64,000 bases of DNA from Diprion similis (lineage: Eukaryota > Arthropoda > Insecta > Hymenoptera > Diprionidae). The position numbers and the translations under genes are program-made. Below are positions 12,397-23,070 of the stretch, in pieces; positions within the stretch are counted from its first letter, which is position 1, and each line of letters opens with the position of its first letter. Below the pieces are notes generated by a model that saw nothing but the letters and a program-made list of their open reading frames with translations, did no database searches and was not told the origin of the DNA. The stretch is from positions 18,998,031 to 19,062,030 of the forward strand of contig NC_060106.1 in the NCBI RefSeq assembly GCF_021155765.1, given 5' to 3'.

Positions 12397-15219
12397 ATAC
12401 TCCGTTACCTTATTTTTTATTAGTTGACTTACGCCTAATAACAGAATTGTTCTAATATGTTGAAAGATGCTTTACTTTTGTTTATTTTAATTATTAATAA
12501 ATTTTTTTTAATCATCTTATTCGCGTCAATTTTATAATACAGATATATGAGTCGGCATTTCGACATTATTAGATATAAGAATATTACCGATTTTCCGAAT
12601 AAATTAAAAGTGGCTTAACAATTTTGATTACGAGATAGGTTTTCAGTTTTATTAGATTACTCTAATGAAACTCTACGAAATTGAAAAAGAAGGGAAAATT
12701 TCATGATACTCGAACAAATACTGTCATACATTCCATAAATACTTTATTATTTAATTGTATAACATAAGCATCTTGTTATAATTCTATATCACGTCTGATA
12801 AAACTATTTCCAAGCTGCCTCATTTTCATTTATTGAAGTTTCGCGATTTGAGTCGCATGCAATAAGCAAGTTATACTTAGTACAAAAATTATAGGAAATA
12901 TATTTGAGAAACAGAACAGAACTACTAGCATTAGTCCCGCAGGTAGCGTTTAAAATGAAGAAGTCATAATATGCCGGGTGATTTTGATATCGATAGTTCA
13001 TCTCGTATAATTAAACAGTTTTGATCGTTATTTTTCTTTCGTAGGATCAGTATTTTAGGACCTTACCCTTTCCCGCACCACCGCAGGGGTAGAGAGTTCC
13101 GCAACTTTTCGTTTATTCTTAATAAAGGTTCATCCAAGAGCCTGGCAACTACTCCTTGGCAACTATAAGTAATACAAGTTAAAAAAAGACAAATAGTTTC
13201 TAAATGTTATTTGTATAATCGAAGTAAGTGTTATAATAAACTATCTCCATGAATCCATGGATTATGTAATGTAATATCTGGATACATGTATAATAATTAC
13301 TATTGTAATAAATTTTCCAAGTTTTATAAATTTTTATAAACGTTTATCTATCAATAAATGGCAGAATATACTTGAAAAATTTGATTTTTGATTACCATAT
13401 CACCATTGAGTTCACCATTCGGTGATTAAGAAAGCGTCTCTTAAAAAGATTATTTGCTCTACCAAAATGATGAAATATAAAGCTGAAACGATTGTGAAAT
13501 ACATATTTCCGATACATTTATTATTCATTAATAATGAAGAAAAATACATGCATACAAGTGACTTGGTATTTCAAACCTTTTATATACTCTATGTAATTAT
13601 TCTTACATCGCGATTTTTCAAATTTATATTACGGTAATAAATATAATAATTGTGCTCATGTAAATTCGGAAATCGAAACTTTAGATTCAGTCGATTATTT
13701 GTGTGCGTACAAAATATATTTATAACAATACCTTATACTATGTGTATATAATGTATATACCTATAAAATAAATTATTAATTTAGAAATTTTCAAATAAAT
13801 TCAATTAAAAGTCAGCATTAGAAAATTTTATGTGCTCTACAAATGCCGAAGTAGGGTAAAATTATCTTACGTCTAGGAATATCGTAAATTCATTGTATTC
13901 TCCGGTACGTACATACGTCAATATATGTATGTAATTATTGACTTATTTGCGGATAATTTCTATTGCACTAGTTTCGTGTAACAATTGAAAAAGTCTTATA
14001 ATCATCGGTAATCACAATGTTTTAGTACCTAAAATAGTACCAATATTCAAGAAAGTACAAAACTATCGACTATTATTTTTATCACAGATATTAAGTTTGC
14101 ATTATAAACTTAGGCACGAAGTTTCGGGTAACAGGGAAAGTCGACCGAAGGAGTAAATTATCATTCTTCGGTTTTATCAGTTTAACTAATTATTAAGGTT
14201 TAAGAAAAACTTAAATTCATATAAAGGTCATTTTTTTCCTTCCAGCTGCGTTTCGTCTACAGTTTATGTTAATATGCTTAATTTTTTTTTTCGATAGGTC
14301 TAGATTAACACTATTTTTTGTTTTTGACTTAATTTATCGCTTTCTTGTTTTCAAGCAAGCTTGTGCGCGCGATTATTTATAGATAAGAAAAGCTGCACGG
14401 TAGTTCCGGGAATTGCTTGATGTTATAATTTTAAATCACTGAAGTGTGTTTCCTTGGCTGCAGGTAAGACGGTGAAACTCTTTCTTGAGAGAGTTGAGTG
14501 TCTCAGAGTTTCGCAGGAACTCATATTGTTCGAATTCCTAAAAATTCGTAATTACTGATTATCAAGTGTAAACGATATACATGACGAATGCATAAATTAT
14601 TCGAGACTCGCTCAACTTACGGAAAGTATTTGATCTCTCTTTAAACGAAAATGTGTTGCTATGACTTCTTCAAATCCAGGTGTTGGCTTGCGCATTAGAT
14701 CAATCATACCGAACTGTATATTGTTTGTTATTAACACTTCTTTGGAAATCCTAAAAATGAAATTATGTATGAATAAAGGGATAAAAAACAATTTTAGTAT
14801 TTTCAGTTCTGATATAAAATCTTTAAACTGGGAGTTGAGATGTAAATTGAACGTGGATATTATATTAATAAATCATTGCTTTCTCACCCTGATCCCCAGC
14901 CGATTCTGCATTTCAAATTTTCACCGGATAGTCGAAGAGGGAGATACTTGGTTTGGATGAACGTTAGCAACTAAAATTAAATGACAATTTTATTACTTTT
15001 AAAATATCAAATAACTAGTGATAATTTTGAAGATTTTCCTAATTTATTATATCTGCAATAAACATCGAAGTTTTTTTATGGACTAATTTTTAAAATTGAC
15101 AAACTCAGAGATTTGAGGATTTCCTCGTATATTTACGGTAATATAAGGTTAATCGTAAAAATTTAATCAGCTCCGTAGTTATTTTTTCAAATACGATATT
15201 TCAGTTACTATGGTCATAT
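12397..15219. other. AT-rich intergenic stretch
   Basis: After the 3' UTR of the SP/TP-rich gene (AATAAA at 12496-12501) I find no gene in about 2.7 kb. The short frames at 12804-13001 (minus), 13422-13637 and 14661-14960 (plus) have no recognisable domain and biased composition. Confidence 0.5.
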
Positions 15220-15338
15220 GTCAGGATGGCCGAGCGGTCTAAGGCGCCAGACTCAAGGTTCTAACCTTCTCAGCGATGCTGAGTTTGCGAGGCTTCTGGT
15301 CCTCTCTGAGGGCGTGGGTTCGAATCCCACTTCTGACA
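15220..15338 (+). tRNA. tRNA-Leu (anticodon CAA) with a 36-nt intron
   Basis: The acceptor arms GTCAGGA / TTCTGAC pair (one G-T), with discriminator A at 15338. The A box 'TGGCCGAGCGGTCT' and the B box within GTGGGTTCGAATCCCAC are canonical. The anticodon stem CCAGA/TCTGG encloses anticodon CAA at 15254-15256. The extended variable arm typical of leucine tRNAs is present. Position 37 is G15257. An intron at 15258-15293 interrupts the gene just after it, at the standard eukaryotic tRNA intron site, and the exon resumes at 15294 (TTCTGG). A T-run for RNA polymerase III termination follows at about 15343-15348. Intron-bearing Leu-CAA genes are common in animals. This explains a spurious minus-strand frame crossing the site. 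Confidence 0.96.
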
Positions 15339-16248
15339 AATATTTTTTCTCTTCTCAAACTAACAATATAATTACGCATAGACAAATTTTTTAACTCAAC
15401 TAAAAATAACTTGACAAAAAAGAGAAAGAAGAATAATGGAGTATGAATAATACCGACAATAGTAATAAAAAAAAAAAAAAAAAACACCGACATTGAGTAG
15501 AAAATTATTATACATACAAGTGTTATCTTATTAGACTAATAAATTACGAGCAAAAATTACGACGGATAAATTGTTATTATAAGCATTCAGTGTCCGCGTG
15601 AGGGAAGATTAAAAATCATTTTCTATAGATACAGGCAACGTAGATTACCAGCAAACAATCAATCAGCAAAAGCACTATACAGAATACATTATCTACTATA
15701 CGAAGCGCAGCTGGTAAACCGATGCAGACACTTCGACTTTATCATGCTGCTTGTTAAGGGCACCTATGTCTCTCCATATTGAAATCTCAAAAAAGTTATG
15801 CATAATTTGACGGTTTCTCTTTAAAACTCAAAAGACCCGAAGACACTTATCCACGACTTTTACTCATTGCCAGCACCGAGTCTAATTTTAGAACTGCAGT
15901 GACAAAGAAATCAATACAACCATAAACATTGTACGTCTGTGCAGCTTGTATAACTGCATCCCATAGATTGACCGTATTTTTTTCTATATCCCTGAAGAGT
16001 ATAGAGCATGGAAAGTCGATGGTGAAGTTATTGTGATCATCGATGGAATTCTTAAGTACGCTTTCAGACTAATGAACACTCAACGTACGTTTTGTTTGAT
16101 CAGTTTTCATCAGAGCCCTCATAGGTGGGCAAAATAATCGAAAATGTATTCGTGGTGAACGTAACATTGCAAGCTGACAATCCATCAACACAGACAAATT
16201 TTACTCTTGCATGAAAACAGGCTTCCTTACTGTCTGCTGTGATCCACC
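15339..16248. other. Spacer upstream of Gr-1
   Basis: No gene or receptor fragment is visible between the tRNA and the first receptor. A poly(A) run lies at about 15469-15484. Confidence 0.45.
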
Positions 16249-18312
16249 ATGGGGTCCGTCAAAAATGCATGGGACATCCCAGGTAAGTCGAATCACTATA
16301 CATAAAACGTAAAACATACTATTGACACTGAACAAGCCATCGATTGAACGTATTTATTGTAGTCATGAGCACGAGCGTAAATCTTGCAAAAAATTAGTTG
16401 TCAGATTTGCAACGAGTGTCCAGTTTTCCGTTTTTAACCAAATTACTTGTTTTAATTTCAAGATTCAAAAACCTCCGGAGCAGATTTCTATTCCACACTG
16501 AGTCCTGTCACATGTTTTGGTCAGATTACTGGAATGTTTCCACTAACAATAAAAGGAACCGTTGATAAAAGGCACTTTTCAAGAAGTTACGTGGTCCTGA
16601 TATACGGAATAGCAATGTTTGCTACGATAACAGGAAATCAACTGCAGTGGACTACTGACATCACGAAAATGCATGGAGTTGATCTGTTTTCCATACAAAC
16701 TAAACTACGAATTCAAGTTTAATTTGTGTTTGTTTTCCGTTTTCAGACTGTCAAACTACACGGCTGTGCAAATGGGTATGAACTTCATGTTGATATTGGA
16801 GACATCGATGATGGCTACCATATTGATATCTATCATGCTCAATGCAGAAAAGGTATTTTGCCCAATGGCACGTGTAAAGTACAATGATTATAGTTACTAA
16901 ACGTGCAACGTTTTCAGTTCGCAAATGTGCTTGGCACCGTGAAGCACCAAGACACGATATTCCGGAAGCTCGGAATTCGACTGGACTATTCAGCAGAATC
17001 CAAGCGGAGTTACAATCGACTGGGAATATTTGTATCAATAATTTTTTCGCTTCAAGTTTATGATTTTTTCTTTACGTTAGCTGCTTTAAACTGGCAGTAA
17101 GTACGGTACTTGAAACGTAAATCGGATGTACAAGAATATTTTCACCGATGTTGACGTTTATGAAACAAAATTTTTTTTCTAGCTACCCATTTTACTGCAT
17201 ATCACGGACAACCCCCAGTATTTGGAAACACGCTAACGCATATCTGTTTTCAGAAATGATTTATCTTATAAACGAAAGATTCAGATCACTCAATGAAAAT
17301 TTGACGAAAATGATCGAGGAGTCAAGATCCGAGGTGATTATTCGTATCGATCGGTGTAATTTTTTACAGCGAAATAAAAGGACTTTAGTCAGTCTCCGCA
17401 TTATTTTCAGACAATGTCTTGCAGCATTTATAAAACTTTGGCAAAAGTCCGTTCAACAGCTACGTTGCATGGAATTTTGAGCGAGGCAGCTCTGAAAATT
17501 AACCAGATATTTGGACTAAACATAGTTAGTCTCGTTCGTTACTTTTTGCTTACAAATACACAGTCGAACGATCGCAAATAATCCTAACAACGATTTTTCT
17601 TGCAGGTAGTAACAGTGATTCATATTTTGATAGGTCAGACATCTTCTTTGTACTATATTATTCGAAAAACAAGAGATTCGGACTACGAATATCTCGAAAT
17701 CGTCTCGTGCATCATCGGTGGAATTAATAACTGCATGTGCATTGTTCTCACTGTTATGGTTTGCAGCATGGCAGAAAATCAGGTAAGATTTGTGCGAATT
17801 TGCCGATAACAACTGGAATCTAAAAGTAAAAGTTTTTTCTGTCAGGCTAATCTCACGGGGAAGCTGATTCATAAGTTCAACTTTGTCGAGATGCAGGATG
17901 CGAAGTTGAATGATGCGGTACGTAACAGATTTTGAATGAAATATGTGTTTAATCAAAAAAGTTACTGTGATCAATCGTTTATCGAATAATAGAAAGAGAA
18001 TTAATTAAAAAAAATGAACATTCCTGAATTTCCAGATTCAATCGTTTTCATTGCAGCTTCTTCATCAGAAGATTGAGTTCTCTGCTCTCGGTTTATTCCC
18101 GTTGAATCCAGCTTTCATTCATTTAGTGAGTATAAGTATAGCTAAAATTGATAGCGAAATGGAGAATTATTCGACTAAATCTGATCGCGGTTATTGATTT
18201 TTAGATCGTTGGAACCATGACAACATATCTCATAATTCTCATACAATTCGACGTAGCAGTGCCGTATGGCACAGAAATGTCGAAGGGAGCTAACGAATCA
18301 CTTATTACCTGA
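16249..18312 (+). CDS. Gustatory receptor, Gr-1 (first of five tandem copies)
   Basis: Exons: 16249..16282, 16463..16685, 16747..16852, 16918..17096, 17183..17333, 17411..17524, 17606..17782, 17846..17917, 18036..18125, 18205..18312, giving 417 residues. Gustatory receptors are seven-helix membrane proteins of taste neurons (family 7tm_7), thought to act as ligand-gated cation channels. Support: hydrophobic segments spread through the exons, the penultimate exon 'FSALGLFPLNPAF', and the last exon's TYLIILIQF, which matches the family signature TYhhhhhQF. The start sits in CACCATGG. The weak point is the end of exon 2. The homologous donor seen in Gr-2 to Gr-5 is disrupted; only a poor donor, CT|GTTTTC at 16686, keeps the frame, with a 61-nt intron. 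A poly(A) signal is at 18343-18348. Ligand unknown. Confidence 0.85.
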
Positions 18313-18342
18313 AGTTGGCACAGCTAATTCTTTAAATGTGGT

Positions 18343-18348
18343 AATAAA
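18343..18348 (+). promoter_or_regulatory. Poly(A) signal of Gr-1
   Basis: AATAAA lies 31 bases after the Gr-1 stop codon, at a normal distance for 3' end formation. Confidence 0.6.
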
Positions 18349-18806
18349 ATGTAAGCTTACATCCATAGCGTAACTTGTTTAATCCCAATTCCGACAGGAA
18401 ACAGACAAGCCGAATACGCAATTTAGTAAAAACACTGAGCACAATCAATATCGTTCCATCTTTCAAATTGACCTTTCTCATTATGGCAGCAAGAAAGAAA
18501 CATTCAATTCCACATTCCATTGACCATCACCATGTGTTGTCTATAATAAAAACAAACATTGTTGACCAGTATTTATGGTATCAACCTGATCATTAATAAA
18601 ATTCTCATGTAAACTATCATACTGATGAATGTCCACTGGACATATAAGAATGGCGGATGCTTATCAGAAGTATGGAAGACAGGTGTGAAAGCAATATCAA
18701 TTCAATCATCCAACAGTTATGCATCAGCATGAAGGGGTTTCACTTCCCATCCGAGTTTCCTCACTTCAAACCAAGTGCAAAGTGGCGAAATACCATTAAA
18801 CCAATC

Positions 18807-21549
18807 ATGGCTGTGGTCAAAGATGCATGGAGTGATCAGGGTGAGTCTGACATGACTGGCCGTGAGGTGTTTCAGTAGCACTTCTTTCTTTAACGTTGAT
18901 TAACAATAAAATCAATTCACCTTCAATTTCAAGATGCGAGAAAATCCGACTCAGATTTTTACTCCGTACTGAGTTCCGCCGCTTGTATTGGTCTCGCCAC
19001 TGGAACCTTTCCGCAGACGTTAAAAGGGCCCGTCGGTGAAAGAAAATACTCGACGAGTTACTCAGCAATGATCTACGGAGCGGCTGTTTTCTCTCTGATA
19101 ATCGGAGGTCTATTGTTGTGCACGAAGAACACTCACAAAAGGAATGAAAAGTACGAAAATGACTAACTTCTCGTTACCGAAGAAGCTACGTGTTTTATCC
19201 TCAATAAGTCACTTCAATATTTCTCTTACAGATTTACAGATTACACAATTATACTGATAAGTATACGCTTTGAATTGGCATTCGAGATACTCCTTACGTC
19301 TGGCATATTCGCATCGGTTATGATTAGCAGAGAGAAGGTATTTATTTTCAGGATTACCTAAATTATTCAATAAATGTTAATTAACAATTGTGCACAGCAC
19401 AATATAAGCAAATCTTTCAGTTTTCAGAGGTAATTGACACAATAAGACAGCGGGAAGCTGTACTGCAAAGTCTTGGAAGTCGTCTGGATTACAGAGCCGA
19501 GTCTAAGCAAAGTAACATTCGCCTTGGAATATTTTTATTTACGATTTTCACGTTTTATCTCTATGACTTTTATTATCAGTTTGATTTTAACATGGGGTAC
19601 GTATTATATTTACATATATTTATTATACATTCTCTAAGCACATTGACACGTGAGTCAAATGGAGTTATGCCTTGTACCGTGAGCACTGATTTCATAATTT
19701 TGCAGCTCACCATTAAACTGGTTCGCATGGATAAGTCCAAACATTATACAAAACGCGTACACATTTCTATTCATCGAAGTGATTCTTATGTTAAGGAATA
19801 GATTCAGGATTCTGAACGATCATTTGAAAAAACTCACCCAAGAGATGAACGATTTCCCTGCATCGTTGGTAAAAATTATTATACAGATTTTACAAAGTTA
19901 CGATTCAGCGGATCAATACTCTTTAATCATCTACTTATTCGTGCTGGTCAATAAGAAAAAAAAAAGAATAAATAGAAAAATGAATACTCAAAAATTAAAT
20001 TTCATTCTGTTGACGCGCAAATTTTGATTTTTTAGACATTACCTAATCACCATAGAATTTGTGTGAAAATTCGTTCCATCGCCAGAGTGCATGGAATACT
20101 TTGCGAATCGGCGTTGGAAGTGAATAAACAATTTGGTTTAAACACGGTAAATATTCCATGCATATTAGGGTGGCGCAAAAAAACCGACTATTTTTTTTTT
20201 TTTTTTGAGCCTCGTGTGACAAAATGTTAGTTTTTGATGTTTGAAGAGCCCACTCCGAAGGACAGTTCAAAAAAAAATTTTAAGAGGTCGGTCCAAATTT
20301 TTTAAAATGTCAAAAATCGTTAAAAAATTAAATTAAAAAAATTATTATTTCAGCATTTTGTTTGATTTTTAATTCATGTCGTGGTGTATTGTTATCGATT
20401 CTTTCTTACTCAATTAAAGAAAAAAAAATGTATAAAATCTATTTCTGACGATTTCTGACGTTTTAAAAAATGTGGAGCGACCTCTTAAAAAATTTTTTTT
20501 GAACTGTCCTTTGGAGTGGGCTCTTAAAACATCAAAAACTAAAATTTTGTCACACGAGACTCAAAAAAAAAAAAAAAAAAAACTCGGTTTTTTTACGCCA
20601 ACCTAATGCATATACTTCGAGAGATATTTTCCAACGTTTTATCGCCATTAGAAACCATATAGATTTGTCATTTTCCACAGGTTATAGCAGTCGTCTATAC
20701 TTTGATAATCCTGACATCTTCTTCGTATTACGTTGTTCAAGAGATAAGAAACGCGACTTATGAATATTTCGACATAATTGGATACATTAACTGGGGAATG
20801 ATTCACTGCATTCACATCGTTCTTTCCGTGACGGTTTGTCACATGGCACAAAGTCAGGTGCAAATGCAGTTTACTTGTTGATGATTTATTTTTATTCTTT
20901 CATTCATTTTATTTATCCTTATAATTATAACCAACTTTCTGTTTGCAGGCCAGTTTCACGGGCAAGCTAATTCACAGGCTCAAAATTAGCGAAGTCGATA
21001 TGCCGCTGAATAACGTGGTGCGGAATCTTGCCAATATTTATCTAGTTTTTCTTTTCTAAAACCTGTTTTTCATTATTTTTTTCGTACAATTACTGAAAGA
21101 TAATGATCTTACCTAATTTTACAGCGAAGCACGTGTGTCGCGTTTTGATGATGTGTTAATTGTGAATGAAAGAACTTCATGTCGATTATGACTTCTTTTT
21201 GTAATGGTGAAAACACGTAATACATTTGCTTCCAGATTCAATCATTCTCGTTGCAGCTTCATCATGAAACGATTAAATTTTCCGCCGCTGGATTATTTCC
21301 ATTGGACTTGACCCTCATTCAGTCGGTAAGTAACGCAATGAGAATGTACAAAAAAAAAAAAAAGTTTTTATTATAAATTCAATCAGATCAAAAGTGAAAA
21401 AATGCCATTTTTTAATTCGTTACAATCAATAATTATATGATTAATTTTAGATCTTTGGAACCGTAACGACGTACTTAGTTATCCTCATACAATTCGATGG
21501 AGCAGCTTTACACGTCGGCACGTCAGACGATGAAGCAAACACTTCGTAA
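18807..21549 (+). CDS. Gustatory receptor, Gr-2
   Basis: Exons: 18807..18840, 18934..19150, 19232..19337, 19421..19596, 19706..19868, 20036..20146, 20681..20857, 20949..21017, 21236..21325, 21451..21549. All junctions are GT/AG and the phases match; 413 residues. The N-terminus MAVVKDAW parallels MGSVKNAW of Gr-1. Exon 2 has the array's typical 'SDFYSVLSS..' followed by a Pro-x-x-Leu-Lys-Gly-Pro motif. The C-terminus reads FSAAGLFPLDLTLIQS, then TYLVILIQF, the receptor signature. I see no lesion, so this copy looks functional. Intron 6 (20147-20680) is enlarged by a 442-bp inverted-repeat element with a target-site duplication. Intron 8 is also longer than in Gr-1. The product is probably a multipass plasma-membrane receptor of gustatory neurons; ligand unknown. 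Confidence 0.92.
20165..20606. mobile_element. MITE-like element, family B, copy 1 (in Gr-2 intron 6)
   Basis: The termini are TTAGGGTGGCG and, inverted, CCAACCTAA. The inverted arms extend over more than 100 bp each, with A/T-runs and shared words such as 'GAGCCCACTC' and its complement. It is flanked by TGCATA at 20159-20164 and again at 20607-20612, a 6-bp target-site duplication. There is no coding frame, so it must have been moved by an enzyme encoded elsewhere. A relative lies at 33705-34321. Confidence 0.85.
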
Positions 21550-23070
21550 TTGTCAGTTGCTTATAACTATACACTGAACAGTTCTACGGAAGAATTTTGA
21601 AATTTGAAACAGCAAATAACTGGCTTGATTAAAGTGGTCGCAGTGAATTATTGTCACAAAAATGTTTTGGAATCATCGCAATGGGAGTAGATTAGTTACA
21701 ATTATTTGAACAAAAGTATATAACGAAAATCCCAGGGTTTATGGTGTCTAGTAATTATTTAGAATGCTGGTGGCGAACACTGTTGGTTAAATATTGTCAA
21801 AGTAGTCCACTAAAATAGATTTCTGTTATTTTTCCAAATCTAGCTTTCATTTACGCAATGCTAAGCAGAATATACGTGAACTTGCACATAATACGCATAA
21901 TTTAATAGTAGAATTCGGAAGATTCCGCCTCATAAACCCTCATAGAAATTCAAAAAAGTTCCAAAAAAATATGAAGAGAACGCGGCAGGCAGGCAAGTGC
22001 ACGACAGAAAAATTTCGAAACAAACGAATGCCTTCAAGAGTCAAAACAGTCGTGTTTTCATTTTTCCTGACAATGGTCCACTGGTGTTAAAAATTTGAAA
22101 AAAACTGGAGATTGCGTATTTCGAACGTACACTTTTCCTGAAAAATAATGGTTTCATCAACTCTGGTTGTTCAATGAACGTAGGAATAAAAAATATAATC
22201 ACTTTGAGGGTCAGACTTGAAAATCGATCTCGGTGTGATCAGGTGGGAGATAATCTCATGGAAAATCAGGCGTCTATGAATAATTTCGATTTCTCAGAGT
22301 TTGTTAATTTTTTGAAATGTCGAAGGATCCGACAGGCGGAAGGACCAAATTACGCCTCGCGATGCGCGATGACTCGAGCGATTATACCGTTTCTTAAACT
22401 GAAATATACCTTGACGAGTAAGACATTTATTTTCGGGTTTATAAACGGATAAATATTTGAATAACTTACAACAAATAAAAACTTATCATTTTGACGAATT
22501 TTTCCGTTTTCAATTCGATTCTGTAAGAAAATATCTGTAGAGAGGACTTTAATCATGGACAAGGGAATGTAAAGCGACAGAGTTTTTTCATACAACACGT
22601 AGTACGTCGACCTATCAATGGGAGTCATCGAACAACGCGCACCGGGCGTGCAGTTTTTTCATGTAAGTCCAACAATCACACGAATTGTGATTGTAGTCAT
22701 TTTATCAGAAATCTTGCCAACTTATCTCTACTAGAATTACAGAAAGTTGAATATTTCATCGGTTTGAACCCTTCAGTTGTCGAAAATTCGTTGATGCTGC
22801 GTTTAGAAAGGCACAATAAACGTGTATAGTCGGTTCTAAAATAGTTACGGTGGGTTTTGGTTAGATGAGAAGTTATGAAAAACTCCAGCAAATACGATGC
22901 CAAGTAACTACTGATAGAATAAATGTGTGATATTTTCAAAGGACTTTCTCCTAAAATTTGGAAGTATTTCACGCCGTCACATCGCTTTTGGAATAGGTGC
23001 ATTGAATAACGTCAAAACGAGAGGTGAATTTTTGGCGTTGGTTCTTCACGCCAAACATACTGGTGGAAAA
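21550..23070. other. Spacer between Gr-2 and Gr-3
   Basis: No gene is supported. The part around 22150-22330 is similar to 41640-41860, which follows Gr-5 (see findings). A 92-codon frame at 22174-22452 lies in this duplicated spacer; its counterpart near 41.75 kb is not open, so I do not call it a gene. Confidence 0.5.

Noticed and set aside
15239-15493. 84-codon minus-strand frame
   Set aside because: It crosses the tRNA-Leu gene; the 'SGIRTHAL' stretch is the reverse reading of the T-arm.
22174-22452. 92-codon frame in the Gr-2/Gr-3 spacer
   Set aside because: The homologous segment near 41.75 kb is not open, so the frame is not conserved.
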